64,000 nt of DNA from Macquaria australasica (Eukaryota; Chordata; Actinopteri; Centrarchiformes; Percichthyidae). Shown here in pieces: positions 1 to 12,676 of this stretch. The stretch is taken from assembly GCA_005408345.1 (NCBI GenBank), contig SEMN01001024.1, positions 1 through 64,000 of the forward strand, in the 5' to 3' direction. Position numbers and translations under genes: made by a program. The notes under the pieces are model-generated. The model was given only the letters and a program-made list of their open reading frames with translations. It was not told where the DNA came from and made no database searches. Each line of letters begins with the position of its first letter. Positions within the stretch are counted from its first letter, which is position 1.

Positions 1-44
1 ATATACATATATACATATACATATATATATACATATATACATAC

Positions 45-90
<46 letters not shown>

Positions 91-100
91 CTATATATAC
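1..100. repeat. AT/ATAC microsatellite
   Basis: The window opens with about 95 bases of alternating (AT)n and (ATAC)n sequence. It lies in the downstream part of plod1, in an intron or 3' to the last exon visible here. The rest of 100-1043 is AT-rich non-coding sequence in which I recognise no exon on either strand. Confidence 0.9.
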
Positions 101-1041
101 ACATCAGCGAAAGTTTATACAGCAACATCATGAATAGCAGCAAATCTCTAAAGCCTATGTTTTATCACTCTCTCTCAATCTGTTTCAAAACTTCCTCCGT
201 TGGATAAATAACGACATAAGACATAAATCTGTTTTTTTAAATATGGAGGAGCAGAATTTATTATCATCATATTATTGCGCCGCAGAATTACAACCGGCAC
301 CGGTAACCATGTCAGCATTTGCCTGTTCACTGTCATCAGTCACATTTTCTGTGTTGCTCACCTTTCAATATTTAAACATGAAAATAAATTTTACAATACA
401 GACAAATAGTAAATAATAAGCTTAATTTTGAGATCCCCTCAAAATTTGATTTTGTCGTCTTCAGGGGGTCCTCTGTGTTAATTAGGGGGTCCGAGACCCC
501 CTGAGACGCGCCGTATTTCGCACACTGACCATATCAATCACCACACATCAAATATTCAAGCTTCAATGAGGTTTACAGACACAATAAGCTCTTCATGCTC
601 TCAGAAACATAACCAACTAGTCAGTTACACACACTGTACCTGCACTGTATCTTTATTTGTCTACTGAATTCCACCAAATTCAGGCTGAGGAACATTTCAC
701 TGTTAAACACTGTGTGTACTTTATATCAGCTTATATGATGATTCTCTGTTATTAGTATGAGCTCTTCTGCTGCTACCTCCAGTAAAACGTTCAGTGTAAA
801 TATAAAAGAAAGCTCATAATGAGTGGCTTTAACTCTATCGTCACGTTTAAAAGAGATCGCCTAGTGTGGCCATAGGAAATGAAAACACATGTGTGCTTGT
901 AGTTAACAAATCTTAATACTGGTCCAAAAACCAGTAACTTATTTGAAGCAATCGCTGCTCATTGGCTGTTCCAGTGTAAACCACCAGAGGATGTTTCCCT
1001 CTGGATGAAAGAAAACATACAGTTTGTTAAACCTGAGAGAC

Positions 1042-1043
<2 letters not shown>

Positions 1044-1100
<57 letters not shown>
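1044..1100. repeat. (GT)n microsatellite beside a plod1 splice donor
   Basis: About 57 bases of uninterrupted GT dinucleotide on the plus strand, that is (CA)n in the plod1 transcript. It begins 17 bases inside the intron after the exon 6 donor (GTGAGTGCC at 1117 downward). Confidence 0.97.
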
Positions 1101-1104
<4 letters not shown>

Positions 1105-1117
1105 TCGAGGCACTCAC

Positions 1118-4100
1118 CGAGGGCTCCATGGAGGTTCTGGAACAATCTGCATTTGCTGTCCAGTGTGATATTTATGGATTTCTGAAACATGGAAACACAT
1201 CGTTTTCACTGCATATGTTCCAACCATATCTAACAGCATACATTAAAAAGCCAGGATTGAAAGAGTGAGTCTCAAATAATCGCTGCAGGCAAATAAAGTT
1301 GAACAACACTTCCTGCAGATGTTTCAAATTAAAAGCCTGCCAGGAACAGGAGCAATTATACCCACTGAGCTACTGGAAGGTTTTTAATGTGCAGGAAGTG
1401 CTGAGTCTCACTGACAGCAGCTTAACAGCGCTCAAAAACACTGCAACATGGAAGAGACGGGAAATACTTCTGTTAGAATTAGTGCTTTTAAAATGTACAT
1501 TAAACTGAATTTATCAAGACAACAGGTAAAAATGGAGGAAGTGTTGAGGAGCAGATCTGATAACATGGATGCTTCTTACTAAGACCTGATGAAATATACT
1601 TAAATATATATATTAAATATACTAAAAACAGAGGAAATTGGTTCTCTCTGGACTTGAGAATGTAATGGTACGTAATAAAATATCCCAGAGGAACTATAGA
1701 ACAATGTTAAAAATAACTGCTATTATTACTGTTATTATGCAGCGTAACACATCTTACTCTTTTTGCTGGATCAATGTAAATCTTGGTGAAGAACAGCTGA
1801 TCACTGTCGTTGTCTTCTCCCGTCCAATCAGAAACCAATGCTTTGATGTTAGGAAGGTAGCCAATGAAACCTGATGATAGAAACAGACAGGACGTGAGAA
1901 AACTTGGTAGAAGTGTAGACTTGTTATATTATCATTTCCATATTCATGTCTATGAAGTGTGCCAGGTTGAGTTTTAATGGCTGACTACAGACCTGCTGTT
2001 TCTCTGCTATAAACAGAAATGGCCATACCCCCTTCCTCTAGACATGTGGCACGTTATTAAATGTCTACAGCCACACCAGGTAAAGTATTACAGAGTGTGT
2101 CTGTGTGAGGATGGTGTGAGCAGAAAGCCGTCATGTTATGAGATTTTATGATATCATGTGTAGTCTTGTGAAAAATAAAGCAGAGAGTTGCCTAAAATGT
2201 AGAAATATGTGTGGTACTTGCTGTCATATATGTTTAATTTAAACATCATCAGTGTTTTCGGATATCTCCAACTTGGACTATGATCGATAAGATAAGAATA
2301 TGAGTTTGTGTTTTGCTGTTTGAGAACTGACTGCAGTTTTAAGTTTAAGGGAAACTCCGGTATTTTTGAACCTGGGCCCTACTTTTACATATTTTGGGGT
2401 CTAAATGACTAATAGTTACCAGAAGTTTTGGAATTGGTCCAGTAGATCACAGGCTACAACATAATCCTTGTGGGCAACTGCGCCGTCAAAATGCGTCCCC
2501 TAAAAGTCCTTGTTTTTAACACTGACTCTGGTTCAGACTGTTAATCTAAGTGTATTTGGAGAGTTTCTATCTCTGTAGGAATCATTTCCATACATAATGT
2601 TGGCAGACATACCAGAGTTACCCTTGAAAGGACTTTATCTTGTAAACAAACTTCTGTTCACTTTCAGTGTTGCTCAGCTAACGTCTGCGTCCTTGAGGTC
2701 CACCAAATGCATTCAATGTATTTCCTTCCTCTTGAAACATTTACAGTGAAATCTAACTTTGGTACACTTCACTGTGTATTGATGACTGTAAATCATGCAG
2801 TTTACGTCCATGTCTACCAGCGTGCAGGTTTCTTTTTTTTTTACTGCCTTTGCAGGTCGAGCACTGCTCTGCTTGGTGTCTCTGTTTCATCAGTCTTAGC
2901 CCGCCACTGTTTCAAACATCAATCCAATGATCTTTTCTGGTCAAAGTAGACTTTGTAGCTTTTCAACCTGAAGTGTTGGCTGTGTGCATGTACTGTATAT
3001 CTCTGCTGTTACGTATGTCACAAAGGTTGACTTCAAGTTTCTAATTCATAACTGTGGGGACCATTGTTACAAGCACAGGGCAAAAGCAAACCTCAACATC
3101 ACAAAACCAACTTTCTAACAAATACTACGTGTTCATGTCCCTGCGGCACTCTCATGAGGCAGGACTTGCTCCCAGGTGGTGTATGGCTCCCACCTTTGGC
3201 AAAACCATTTTTAACCTTCCAGCCAAATTGAGCCATCTCTAACCTAAAGCCTCAAACCATTTGATTTATAGAGCTTTTCAGGAGCACTGCACAGACTGGG
3301 AGTAAGCACCTCCTGATGGGACTGACTCAGGGAAAAACTGAGCCTGCTGTGTGACTGACATACCCCCTGAGCCAAGGAACCTGTTGCCCTCCCTGACGTG
3401 GGGGTGTTTGTCCTCCAGGTGTCTGTCGGGCCAGATCAGGCTCTCAGAGGAGAACACCACCTTGTGTCCGGCCTGCTGGAACTTCTTGAGCAGCTCTTTG
3501 GGACCCGAGGTGAAAACCACATCGTAGCTGTGTCAAACAGGGAGTGAAAATAGAAAACTTTACTGCGCTGTGTGGCTCAGCGGTGTCTGAAGCCAGCTAT
3601 GTCGTTAAAACAAATGAAGGGGTTGCCTTTAGGGGATGCCAGCATGCTTTATTTGGAGAGTTAAGTTGCCGGTGGTTGTGTTTACCGGCGTAAAAAGAAC
3701 TGAAAAACATCTCACTCGCTCTTGATTTCAGTACATGTACGTGTTTGTTACATCAATGGGCATCCATGTTTTAGCCTTTTTACTACAACTCCCATTTACT
3801 ACTAGTAGGCTATATACTACAATTATTATAGTACTTTTAAGGCTGCATTAAAGATAAGCTTATTTGTTTTCCTTCCAGGAGTGAGATGAAGAGTAGAGGT
3901 GTTCAGCTCGAGTACCTTGGACATCATGAACTGTAAAAAGTTCACTTACTAATGCATAACCACACAACAGCAGTCACACTGACTACAGTAAAAGCTGACA
4001 AGTTCATGCAAACACATCTGGTGTGTTCAGCAAAAACTCCTTAAAGTACCAGGGTGTTCCTCTGGCCATCATTCCTGACAGCTGCAGTCGAGTCTGAATC

Positions 4101-5978
4101 TCTGGCTGCAGCGAAGACACTCTACCTGTCAATAAAAAGGATGACTTGGTCCTCGTTCTCCTCCAAAGCCTCTTTAAGGAGTCGAACTTTCTGGCCTCCT
4201 CCTGGAGCCGACATGTAGTCGCCTCCCTTCCATTTCTGACCCCGACCAAGAACCTTAACACATACATACATACATTTACTACAATTTGAAGAAATTAATT
4301 TAAAGATATTATATAATAAACAGTAAAATATCTTACATAAGTTTTACTTTATTTTTGAGGCAAAAACAGTGGCTTATTTCTGTGACTCAAATGCATTGAA
4401 ACAGCCTCAAATGTAAAAACAATGACTGCATTAGAGGCAAAACTGTGACTAGAAAAACTGTGATTTGTTTTGTTTGAAAGAGGGCTTTCATGGCTAGACA
4501 GCAGGAGATGAACTCGGCTCTGCCGCAGGGGTTCATACCTTGACAGTGTAGTTAAAGTGTTTGGCCGACCTCAAGAAACGCCTGAGGCCATCGGTCTGTT
4601 TGGTTGCAACTGTCACAACTAGAAGTTTCTCTGGAAGACACAACGTTACAGAGGAATTCAGACAGACGATACCGTAGATTTCTCTTTCACCTGAAGCGAC
4701 AGTTTCTGTGATGTGATATGTCTTGATTATGCATTATTCATGATGGGAGTCAAACAGTAACTGAGCAGAAATAAAATTGAAAAGTATGAGCTTTAACTCA
4801 TCAAATCATCAGCATCGGCAAAGCCCCTGCATCTGTTACCATGTATCATAAGTATTTATTGAAGTAATAATATAACAGTTTGTATTGCTTTCATATTTGC
4901 ACTAATATATGGAGATTTTGTTGGTAATGTCACAACCATGTCACAAGTCTTGCTCTAAGGAAAGTCTACCATCAGTGTGAGTTTATACCAAAATGTGTTC
5001 CTGTTGACACTGTAGTCAGATTTGTTCATTGTTGCTTTAATGAAAGAAGTGCATTTCAGGAAAGGAAGTACTATAATATATATCAACACTTCGCCCATTC
5101 ATTTAGTCCTGGAGTTTTATCTCCATTCAATAAATCTGACCAGGCTTCAATAGAAAAGATCTTGTTTCTAGGTTTCTCATATCAAGTGTCATTTGCTTCA
5201 TTGTTGGCCTTTTTCATCTTTATTGTTGTCCTGTTTGCTCTTTATCCTGTCCTGTTTCAGACTCCTGGTAGTCATTTCTAGAAGATTCCTGAGGGAGACT
5301 GCACTGGAAACAGTTGCTTTTATTGCTACATCAAATGTACTTTTTCTTAAAAAAAGTCTTAGGAGGATTTATGAGACAGTGTACCGTAACAAATGTTTTT
5401 TGCAGTGTTCAAACTCGCTGAGACATAAAGAAAGTCTCCAAAGTCCAATTTTTGTTCTTTATTGGTCCATAACAGACTTGATTCAACATCATCTCTACAC
5501 TACACATGTTAATGTAGCATGCCTGTAGGCTATAGCTAACGTTAATATATCGATATATGAATATATTGATATATATTAGCAGCGCTGACTGCCGTGTTGT
5601 TAGCAGCTCTGTCCACGTCAGCGGCATGAAGTCCCCCTCAGCACAGAACTACGTGCAGCTTTCTCCCTCATGTACACGTGGAACTTAATGTTAAACTGCA
5701 TTCATTTTTTTATTAAAAATCTTTGTAATGGGAAAAGCAAAAGCAAGTTATAATATAAAGTAGATAATGTCTTTTGCGAAGTGTAAATGATTATTCGGCA
5801 CCCTCCAAGCGCCGCCAGCAGCGCGTGCATCAACACAATCTCAGTTTTTCTAACGGGTTAGCATCTTATTCTAGCTAACTAAATACACAGCATGTGGTTT
5901 ATTTACTACCGACTCTGCTGTTTATTTCTACCACGTATTTTAGTCGACAGCCACGGCCATATATATATATATATATAT

Positions 5979-6016
<38 letters not shown>

Positions 6017-6273
6017 GTTCCCTTCACCCGTGGTCCGAAATGAGCCGGGGACTCTCCCTCAGCCCATACCGAGCTCCTAAACTGCGATGCTACAGACTTT
6101 ACAGTCTGACTTTATTAAACGCCATTATGATCTAACTTACAGCATGTGTAAGTAACGTTAGGCTGCAGCAATCCTGACTCACCTTCGGGGATTCGCTGCC
6201 CTTCACAGTTAGTCAGAGGGAAAAGTGTACAGACTAAAACCCCCGGAAACAAAAACCACCACGAAAGTCTCAT
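1118..6273 (-). CDS. plod1: procollagen-lysine 2-oxoglutarate 5-dioxygenase 1 (lysyl hydroxylase 1), N-terminal part, six coding exons
   Basis: The family hydroxylates collagen lysines in the endoplasmic reticulum; the N-terminal half seen here is the glycosyltransferase-like domain. Coding exons (read leftward): 6273-6183, 4630-4539, 4253-4126, 3527-3364, 1870-1758 and 1181-1118. All have GT-AG borders and phases that fit, giving the first 217 codons of a protein of about 730 residues; the rest lies beyond the left edge. Residues 1 to about 24 form a signal peptide (MRLSWWFLFPGVLVC...). A GGGQKVR motif precedes FIDSYDVVF, whose D103 and D106 match the family's DxxD metal site. PLOD1 is preferred over PLOD3: the Trp and Cys needed for LH3 transferase activity are replaced here (QKVRL, ESLIWPD), and GEDNDSDQLF matches the PLOD1 form. 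PLOD2 fits less well. In fish this could be either of two plod1 paralogues. Confidence 0.93.
2348..2640. repeat. interspersed MITE-like repeat in plod1 intron
   Basis: The stretch starts GGAAACTCCGGTATTTTTGA and continues with a CCTGGGCCCTACTTTT block that I recognise as a recurrent interspersed sequence of teleost genomes. It is non-coding and sits in the intron between exons 3364-3527 and 1758-1870. The rest of that intron (1871-3363) shows nothing I can name. The family assignment is from memory and tentative. Confidence 0.45.
5959..6013. repeat. (AT)n microsatellite in plod1 intron 1
   Basis: About 55 bases of AT dinucleotide with one AG interruption, some 170 bases downstream of the plod1 exon 1 donor. 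The rest of intron 1 (4631-6182) is AT-rich with no recognisable exon. Confidence 0.95.
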
Positions 6274-6420
6274 TTTGTAGAGTTGGAAGTTAAAATCCTT
6301 CCACGAGTCCCGATGTAAACCGAACAGAGCCGAGTCCGTCCGAGACAGATAACTTCACGGGACTGTTAACTCTGCCAGCACCGCCTACTGTGTCTCTCTC
6401 TCCCCCTCTCTGTCAGCCTG
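6274..6420 (-). promoter_or_regulatory. plod1: probable plod1 5' UTR and proximal promoter
   Basis: This is the sequence immediately upstream of the plod1 ATG. It is richer in G+C than the surrounding AT-rich DNA and holds a CT-rich block (tctctctctccccctctctg on the plus strand). No TATA box is evident. The transcription start cannot be placed from sequence alone. Confidence 0.4.
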
Positions 6421-6699
6421 GTTGGTAATCCGGTCATGTCTCTCCCTCTCAGGCTCTCTCTCTCTTCCCACACGCCAAACCACCTGTATGATTCAACTCC
6501 AGATTTTCAGCAGAATAAAGAGAGTAAAACAGCAGTTTTCTGTGTGATGGTTTAAATAAGTCAGATGTTTGCAATACAGGAGGCTCGGGAGTTAAAAGTG
6601 GTCTGCATGGATCTGCCCCGCCTTCCTTCCACACTGCTGAAAAAAAGAAAAAAGATGTTTGAAAGTGATGACCCAGCTGTTCCGTGGACATGAGCACTT

Positions 6700-8100
6700 G
6701 CACGTAGCCCGTATTTCCTGTACAAGTGTGTCTTTGTATTGATTCAGTTAGTATAAACGTAAAAAGTCACAAACTGTAACAGTTAAATTAATTATATTAT
6801 TACAGTAGAAAGAATCTACCCTCATTAGGGTAGACTAAATATTAAAAATACCCTATAACACATTAATCAAAACCCATAGAAGTAATTATGGCTGTTATGT
6901 CCACCTGTCATAGGTAAAACAGATTAATTGGAGATTAATCACCTATTTATTAAAGACTGACTGTGTATTTATGAATGCAACATTTGTGATTCAACTTTTG
7001 GTCTAGAGAGCAAATGTGAGGGGTTGCTTGGACCAGGTGAAAAATGAATGAGAGACAAGAGTATGAACAGTAGGCCTATAATTTTGACGAGTTCCACTGT
7101 ACTATAATAGCCTACTCTGGGTCATACCTCCTGATTTTGTCTGCACTGTAGATATCCTCCAAAGTAACAAAGTCTGTTTAGTACAAAACTCCTGCTTAGT
7201 CCTGATAAGTGTTTCCCTGATGAGCTGCAGTGGAAGGACTGTAACACAAAGAGGGAATTTGGTCCTAAAAGGGTTGTAACTTTGGAAGATATCTACTTGA
7301 TTTGTCTAACTCAGACTGCTGAAGTCTCATTTTAGCTTCAGATTAACTTTAAAAAGCATTTTTGCATAGAATGAGGACTGTGGATTTTGTCCCCCATCAC
7401 TTACATTGGAAGCACGGTAATGTCCATTATGAACAGGAGGAGTGATTACAGCAAGCAGAACCTGTTTCAGTGTTCATATGGGCACCTGCCTGTTTAATGA
7501 ACATTGGTTAATACATTGTGTTACTTGGTGGCACTAAAGACACACTATAGCAAATAAAACAACATAACTATCACTTTAACTTTGAATGTATTTAAACCTA
7601 TTTTGCTATAAGAAATAAATAAAGGTGAAATGTTTTTGAACACTTGCTAGTGCTAATGAAAAGGCGAAACGCTGGCTGAAACAAAACCAAACCTGCGATC
7701 ACGGATCTCTAGCAACACTATTTATTATATGCTCAATTTAACTAATGTAATCTTGCTAATGATGATATTTTATGACCTTTTTAAGCAGAAAAGCCTAACC
7801 AGGGACAGGGGTCCCAAATTAGCCATGGCTAGAAATCCTATATGCAATACATCGGTAGCATGTTTTTGTAACCTGTTACAATGTTGTTTTGCATTGTCCC
7901 TGACAAATAACCTGATAAATAAATAATAAAAGGGTTAGCCATAGTCAGGCAATTTTTGAAATGATAGTTATTTTTTCACCTCAATAATATCACTTAAATT
8001 GATGAATTAAATTATTCAAATCTAGATTATTTTACACATTATTCCTCTCAATATTGTATTGTGTTTTTATTTGCTCCTTGTCCTGCACCCTATATATATT
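6700..8100. other. intergenic DNA between divergent plod1 and kiaa2013
   Basis: No coding region is supported. Two repeat-like blocks are visible. About 7130-7600 resembles a recurrent teleost repeat (GTAGATATCCTCCAAAGTAA on the left, a GGTGGCACTAAAGACACAC end on the right). About 7730-7930 resembles a LINE 3' tail (GGGACAGGGG...AAATTAGCCATGGCT...CATTGTCCCTG then AATAAATAATAAAA). Both identifications are from memory and approximate. Confidence 0.4.
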
Positions 8101-8109
8101 ATTTTAAAT

Positions 8110-8532
8110 AAAAACATTTTGCGACATTTCCGGTTGCTGTTGTGTCGTTTTGCTTTACGACAGTTGTGACAAACCAGAAGTGTCAACCGCTGGCTGCTGC
8201 AGAGTTCTTTGGAAAGACAGGTGATGTTTTTAACCTGAAGGCAAACAAACAGCGAAATGACCTGAGACACGACAACACACACACACCCCTGCTGAAGGAT
8301 GTGACAATAACCACGATGCATTTCCGACAGACAGCTTCTGTTCACAGTGCTAGCTACCTAGCTAAGCTAATTTAGCCAGAAGCTAGCGAAGTCAGTTAGT
8401 CAGCTTTGGTCCGGGGAACATGTTTTGAGTGCGAGCTGAATTCGATGTGACATCCCAAAGTTATCGACCTGAGCACCCCGGGTGTACTCTTTAGACGCCG
8501 ACTCATAGCTGGGCTTCCGTCATTTACACACA
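8110..8532 (+). promoter_or_regulatory. probable kiaa2013 promoter and 5' UTR
   Basis: The base composition changes from AT-rich to balanced and moderately CpG-containing just before the kiaa2013 start codon, as expected at a housekeeping-type vertebrate promoter. The ATG at 8533 follows ACACACA. No TATA box at a convincing distance was seen, so exact boundaries are unknown. Confidence 0.4.
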
Positions 8533-11500
8533 ATGTGGCTACAGCAAAGACTAAAGGGGTTACCAGGCTTGTTATCGAGCAGCTGGGCGAGAAGACTCCT
8601 CATAGGATTGCTGCTCTTCCTCATCTTCTACTGGTACCTGGGAGCAGAGCGCAGGTTGAGGTTCTTCAGCGGCTCGGCCATGCCCGGTGGGGCGGCTGGA
8701 CAGTGCCTACTGGCTGAGATCCACAGGTGGAAGTCTCTGGTGGACCGAGGGGAGGGGATATACAGCACACCTCAGGAACAACTGGATACACCTTTTGTAT
8801 CAGGTAACGGCCATATTCTGATTGACATTGACTCTAACAAACTGTGGGTAGCGTCGTCTTCACAGCCTGGCTCGGCTCCGGTCCACCAGACTGAATACTC
8901 ACCGAGAGTCGGCGTCCACCTCGAGGGGAAGCATGCAGAGGCTCAGGCTACCATGCTGTGGTTCCGGAAGGGAGCCGTGCTGTCGGTCCGCTGTGCCTCC
9001 CCAGCCCTGCAGTCAGCCAGGGACTGTGTCACCATCAGAGAGGAGTTCATCGCACACAGAAGCAGACCCAATGTCTATCTGCAGCGAATCCACATCAACA
9101 ACCTGTCTGACAGGACCGCCTCCTTGGACGTTTCCTCTGACAATCCCTCCTTTGGCAGCAAGTTCTCCACCAGTGTGGAGAAACTGGAGGACAGAGAGGT
9201 GGTGCTCTCCTCTGGCAGAGTGCCTGTGGAGAATAACCGGATGGTGCTGGTGGTGGTGGTCACCAAGAAGCTGAGCAGCAGGATCCTGGTCCCTGCTAAA
9301 TCAGAGCACACAGACAACATCCTGTCAGTGGTGTGGACCTCAGAGCCCATCGAGTCCTCCAAGCTGGAGGATACCTTCAGCACCCTCAGAGATGGTGCCA
9401 AAAAGGAGCTGGGGGAGCTGCTGAGGGCCAGCGTGGATGAGCTGGTTGTAGATCACCAGCAGGCCTGGATGGACCTCTTCATTTCAGGTGAGCTGAGGTT
9501 CTAGCAGCAGCTGGTTCTGGGTTTTAACAGACCGTACTAGGGTTTTAAGTTATTTGGAAACCAATGGCAGCCTGAAATGTGTGGAAGAACCATCAAAAAT
9601 CTAAAATAGTGCAGCGTGCCTTTGAAAGGGTCATTCAATCAGCTAAACATAGTAATACACCGATATATGCTTCTGAAGGTCAGAGGTCACACTAAGGGCT
9701 AACACTTCAAACTGGCTAAACTTGCAGCAGGGCTGTAAAATAGTTTGATTCAGGCTGATATGTTGATTCTAAAGGCAGTGATATAAACTTTATGGCTGCT
9801 CATGCTGCTCACATGTTCTTCTGTCTGTCAGCAGGTGAGCTTGGTTTTAATCGCCATACAGCCTGGAAAGATGTTGGTGTTTGGTCGTTGGACCAGTGTC
9901 TGTGTGGAGCCAGATGTGTACTTCGATCACAGATACAAAACTTTACTTCAGTTTTTACTCACTAAACAATTGTTAGCTCACATTTTCATTTAACAAAAGA
10001 AGTCAAAGCTCTCAAACGTGAATTTTTGTCTGAACACACGCAGCCTTACAAGAACCTTTCTTAAATAATTCAACAATATTAACAATCTCAAATCACACAC
10101 AGTCTATATGGTGTTTATCATAGATCCATTTTTGAAATATAGAAGAACAACAAAACTGTGCACGTCACATACCAGGGCTCTACAGTGCGAGTATACCTAA
10201 AATTAGGTATGTGCGAACCGGAAAAATAATTTAGGAGCACAGCGTCGTCTGCCCGTAAAACAGAAGACAACAGGGATAAGATAAGCACGGTTTGGGTTTG
10301 GCTGGCTATTTAGCTATCTCGGGTGCCTTTTGTTGAAACAAGTTCAACTTTTCATGAAGTCGATGCGCTCGTCAGTGTTACTTTTCGTGAACCGACCAAT
10401 CACAGCCTGGATGGGGCGGAACATTAAAAAAAGGTTGACGTGCTACAACAAACGTTCTGATTATTGGCAAGTTAGTACATAGCATTACTTAGTGCAATGT
10501 AGATCTTTTTCTGCACAAGGATTTAATGAAGAACAAAACCTACAAAAATGATAAATGTTGGTTGTGTATTTCTTAAACTGCTGTATTGTCCAACTGTCCT
10601 ACTAGTGGTAGGTTATAGGCCTATAGTATACTATTTTATGAAATTACAATGAATATACTATATTTTTATTTAATGTTATACCAATACAAACATTTATACT
10701 AGGTACTCAAACAGGTTGTGGATAATGCTTCTGCAGTGGACAGATGTAGATTTTAGCCAGTGTCAATGTGCCAATATGTGCTCCTTCTAGCCAGCCTCCT
10801 CCTAAGAGCACACATCCCCCTTGTTTAATTTGACATCTATTTTACTAAAGTTATTGTTATAGATATTGTTCAGTAACCTTGTTTGCATAAAGTGTGGTGT
10901 ATGGTGTATCTGTCCCTGGTTCAAAAACTACATTCCACAAGCTGCAATGTGCCAATCACAGTAGAGTTTTCTGTGATGAGTGTTTTCACTCTTTCACTTG
11001 ACACTAGGGTCTTGCACTTCCATAGTCCTTCACTGGTTTTCACATAAGTGCACAAAGGAGAAGGAGCATGCACAAATGCACGTACGCACACGCAGTATAA
11101 ATATGGATGTAATACATTGTTTGTTAATAAACTGTGTTACTTGAACATTTTTCACCGTGCTTATAAATTTCTAAAGTTTTTTAGGAGCACATGTACTCCT
11201 TGGGAAAAAAGTTAGCGTAGAGCCCTGCATACACACCTGATGTTTTTTCAACCAATCATAACTGAAACTATCTGCTGATTTTTACTACTGTGTTCACAAT
11301 TTCTCCAGTTCTCCCTTCGGTCTCCTCCTCCCTCATCCCCCCATTCACCTTTTGAAAATATTAAACAGTTATTTCTAAAGTCTGAAACTTGCGTAGTATT
11401 CATTGTGAATGAACAATGTATTGTCATTTGCTGTGGGAATGTAAAGCTCTGGAGCTTGAACTCAAGCTAACATCAAGCTACATTAAGCAGCAACAAGCTA

Positions 11501-12676
11501 TATAACAACAGCAATGGGGGAAAACAATAAAGATGCAGTGCTTTTACCTTTCGTATGAAAAACGACTGATGTGTAGACAAAAATAAAAGCACACCAACTA
11601 AAAGCTCTGGATGTTTGAGTGGAAATAAAAGAGCTACGCACACATGATGTCTCTATTGTAACAAAAATAAAGTAACCATAGTTGAAAGCTCTGGAAAAGC
11701 TAGTAAGTGGACCTTGAGTTAAGAATAGTATTTGACGGTCAAAGTAATCGATCTGTAGAAATAGACTACGTTCCAGGTGTTTGTGAAGCTGTGCTTCTGC
11801 TTCTTTGTTCCTTCAGGTGTTGAAATGAGGAAGATCACAGACTCTCACACACCATCGAGCCGCACAGTGAACACCACCCTCTACTACATCCTGTCCTCAT
11901 CCACCGCCCCCCTGCTGGATCGAAGGCTGAGCGGCGAGGAGCGCGCTCGTCTCGAGTCCAGCCTCAACTACGCTGACCACTGCTTCAGCGGCCACGCCAC
12001 CATGCACGCAGAGAACCTGTGGCCCGAGCGGGTGAGCAGCGCCGCTCAGATCCTGCAGCTGGTCACGCTGTGGACTCTGACCCTGCAGAAGAGGGGCTGC
12101 AAGGTGCTGGTGGTGGCCGGCGCCCATGGAGCTATGCAGGGCATGGTGCTCAGCTTCGGCGGCCTGCAGTTCACAGAAAACCACCTGCAGTTCCAGGCTG
12201 ATCCGGACGTGCTGCACAACAGCTACGCCCTGAGAGGGATCCACTACAACCAGGACCTCATTAACCTGGCAGTGCTGCTGGACGTGGAGGGGAAGCCTTT
12301 TCTTCATGTGTCGGTGAAGCCACAGGAGAAGCCGGTGAAGCTGTACGCCTGCGAGGCCGGCTGCCTCAACGAGCCTGTGGAGCTGACGTCAGAGGTCAAA
12401 GGTCACACCTTCCCTGTGATGGTGACCCAGCCCATCACACCACTGCTGTACATCTCCACAGACCTGCGCCACCTGCAGGACCTCCGCCACACCCTGCACC
12501 TCAAGGCCATCTTGGCCCACGAGGAGCACATGGCCAACAGGTACCCAGGCCTGCCCTTCCTCTTCTGGTTCAGCGTGGCCTCGCTCATAACGCTCTTCCA
12601 CCTTTTCCTCTTCAAGCTCATATACAACGAGTACTGTGGCCCCGGTGCTAAGCCCCTCTTCAGGAGCAAGGTATAA
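8533..12676 (+). CDS. kiaa2013: KIAA2013-like membrane protein (function unknown)
   Basis: Two exons, 8533-9487 and 11817-12676, join in phase 1 (TCA G|GT GTT) to give 604 residues, compared with about 634 in human. The N-terminus (MWLQQRLKGLPGLLSSSWAR) is what I recall of the human protein. A membrane anchor spans about residues 22-37 (LLIGLLLFLIFYWYL). The most conserved block, in exon 2, includes NYADHCFSGHATMHAENLWP and GMVLSFGGLQFTENHLQFQ. A second hydrophobic helix near the C-terminus reads FLFWFSVASLITLFHLFLF. The family's biochemical role is not established; I recall it as a DUF2152 protein. Lying next to plod1, as in human 1p36, supports orthology. The end (RSKV then stop) is shorter than the human RSKEDPSV, so a small third exon after AAG|GTATAA is possible. 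Confidence 0.93.
10173..11227. mobile_element. non-autonomous hAT-like DNA transposon in kiaa2013 intron
   Basis: The ends are inverted: CAGGGCTCTAC at 10173 and GTAGAGCCCTG ending at 11227. TTTAGGAGCACA-type subterminal motifs lie near both ends. There is no long reading frame inside. The CAGGG...-type termini suggest the hAT superfamily. An exact 8 bp target duplication was not seen (tcacatac against catacaca), so the ends may have decayed. The rest of the 9488-11816 intron shows no exon. Confidence 0.7.
11681..11718. repeat. short dispersed repeat shared with the phc2 upstream region
   Basis: The motif GAAAGCTCTGGAA followed by AAGCTAGTAAGTGGACC and TTGAGTT occurs here. The same modules recur at about 26478-26518 and 26618-26645 beside the phc2 promoter, so this is a dispersed repeat. 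The family is unknown to me. Confidence 0.6.

Noticed and set aside
939..1268. Overlapping reading frames with His-Thr and Cys-Val repeats on both strands
   Set aside because: They are translations of the (GT)n microsatellite. Only the plod1 exon 1118-1181 inside is coding.
11897..12669. Several open frames antisense to or out of frame with kiaa2013 exon 2
   Set aside because: They shadow a GC-rich conserved exon; none has splice sites or a recognisable product.
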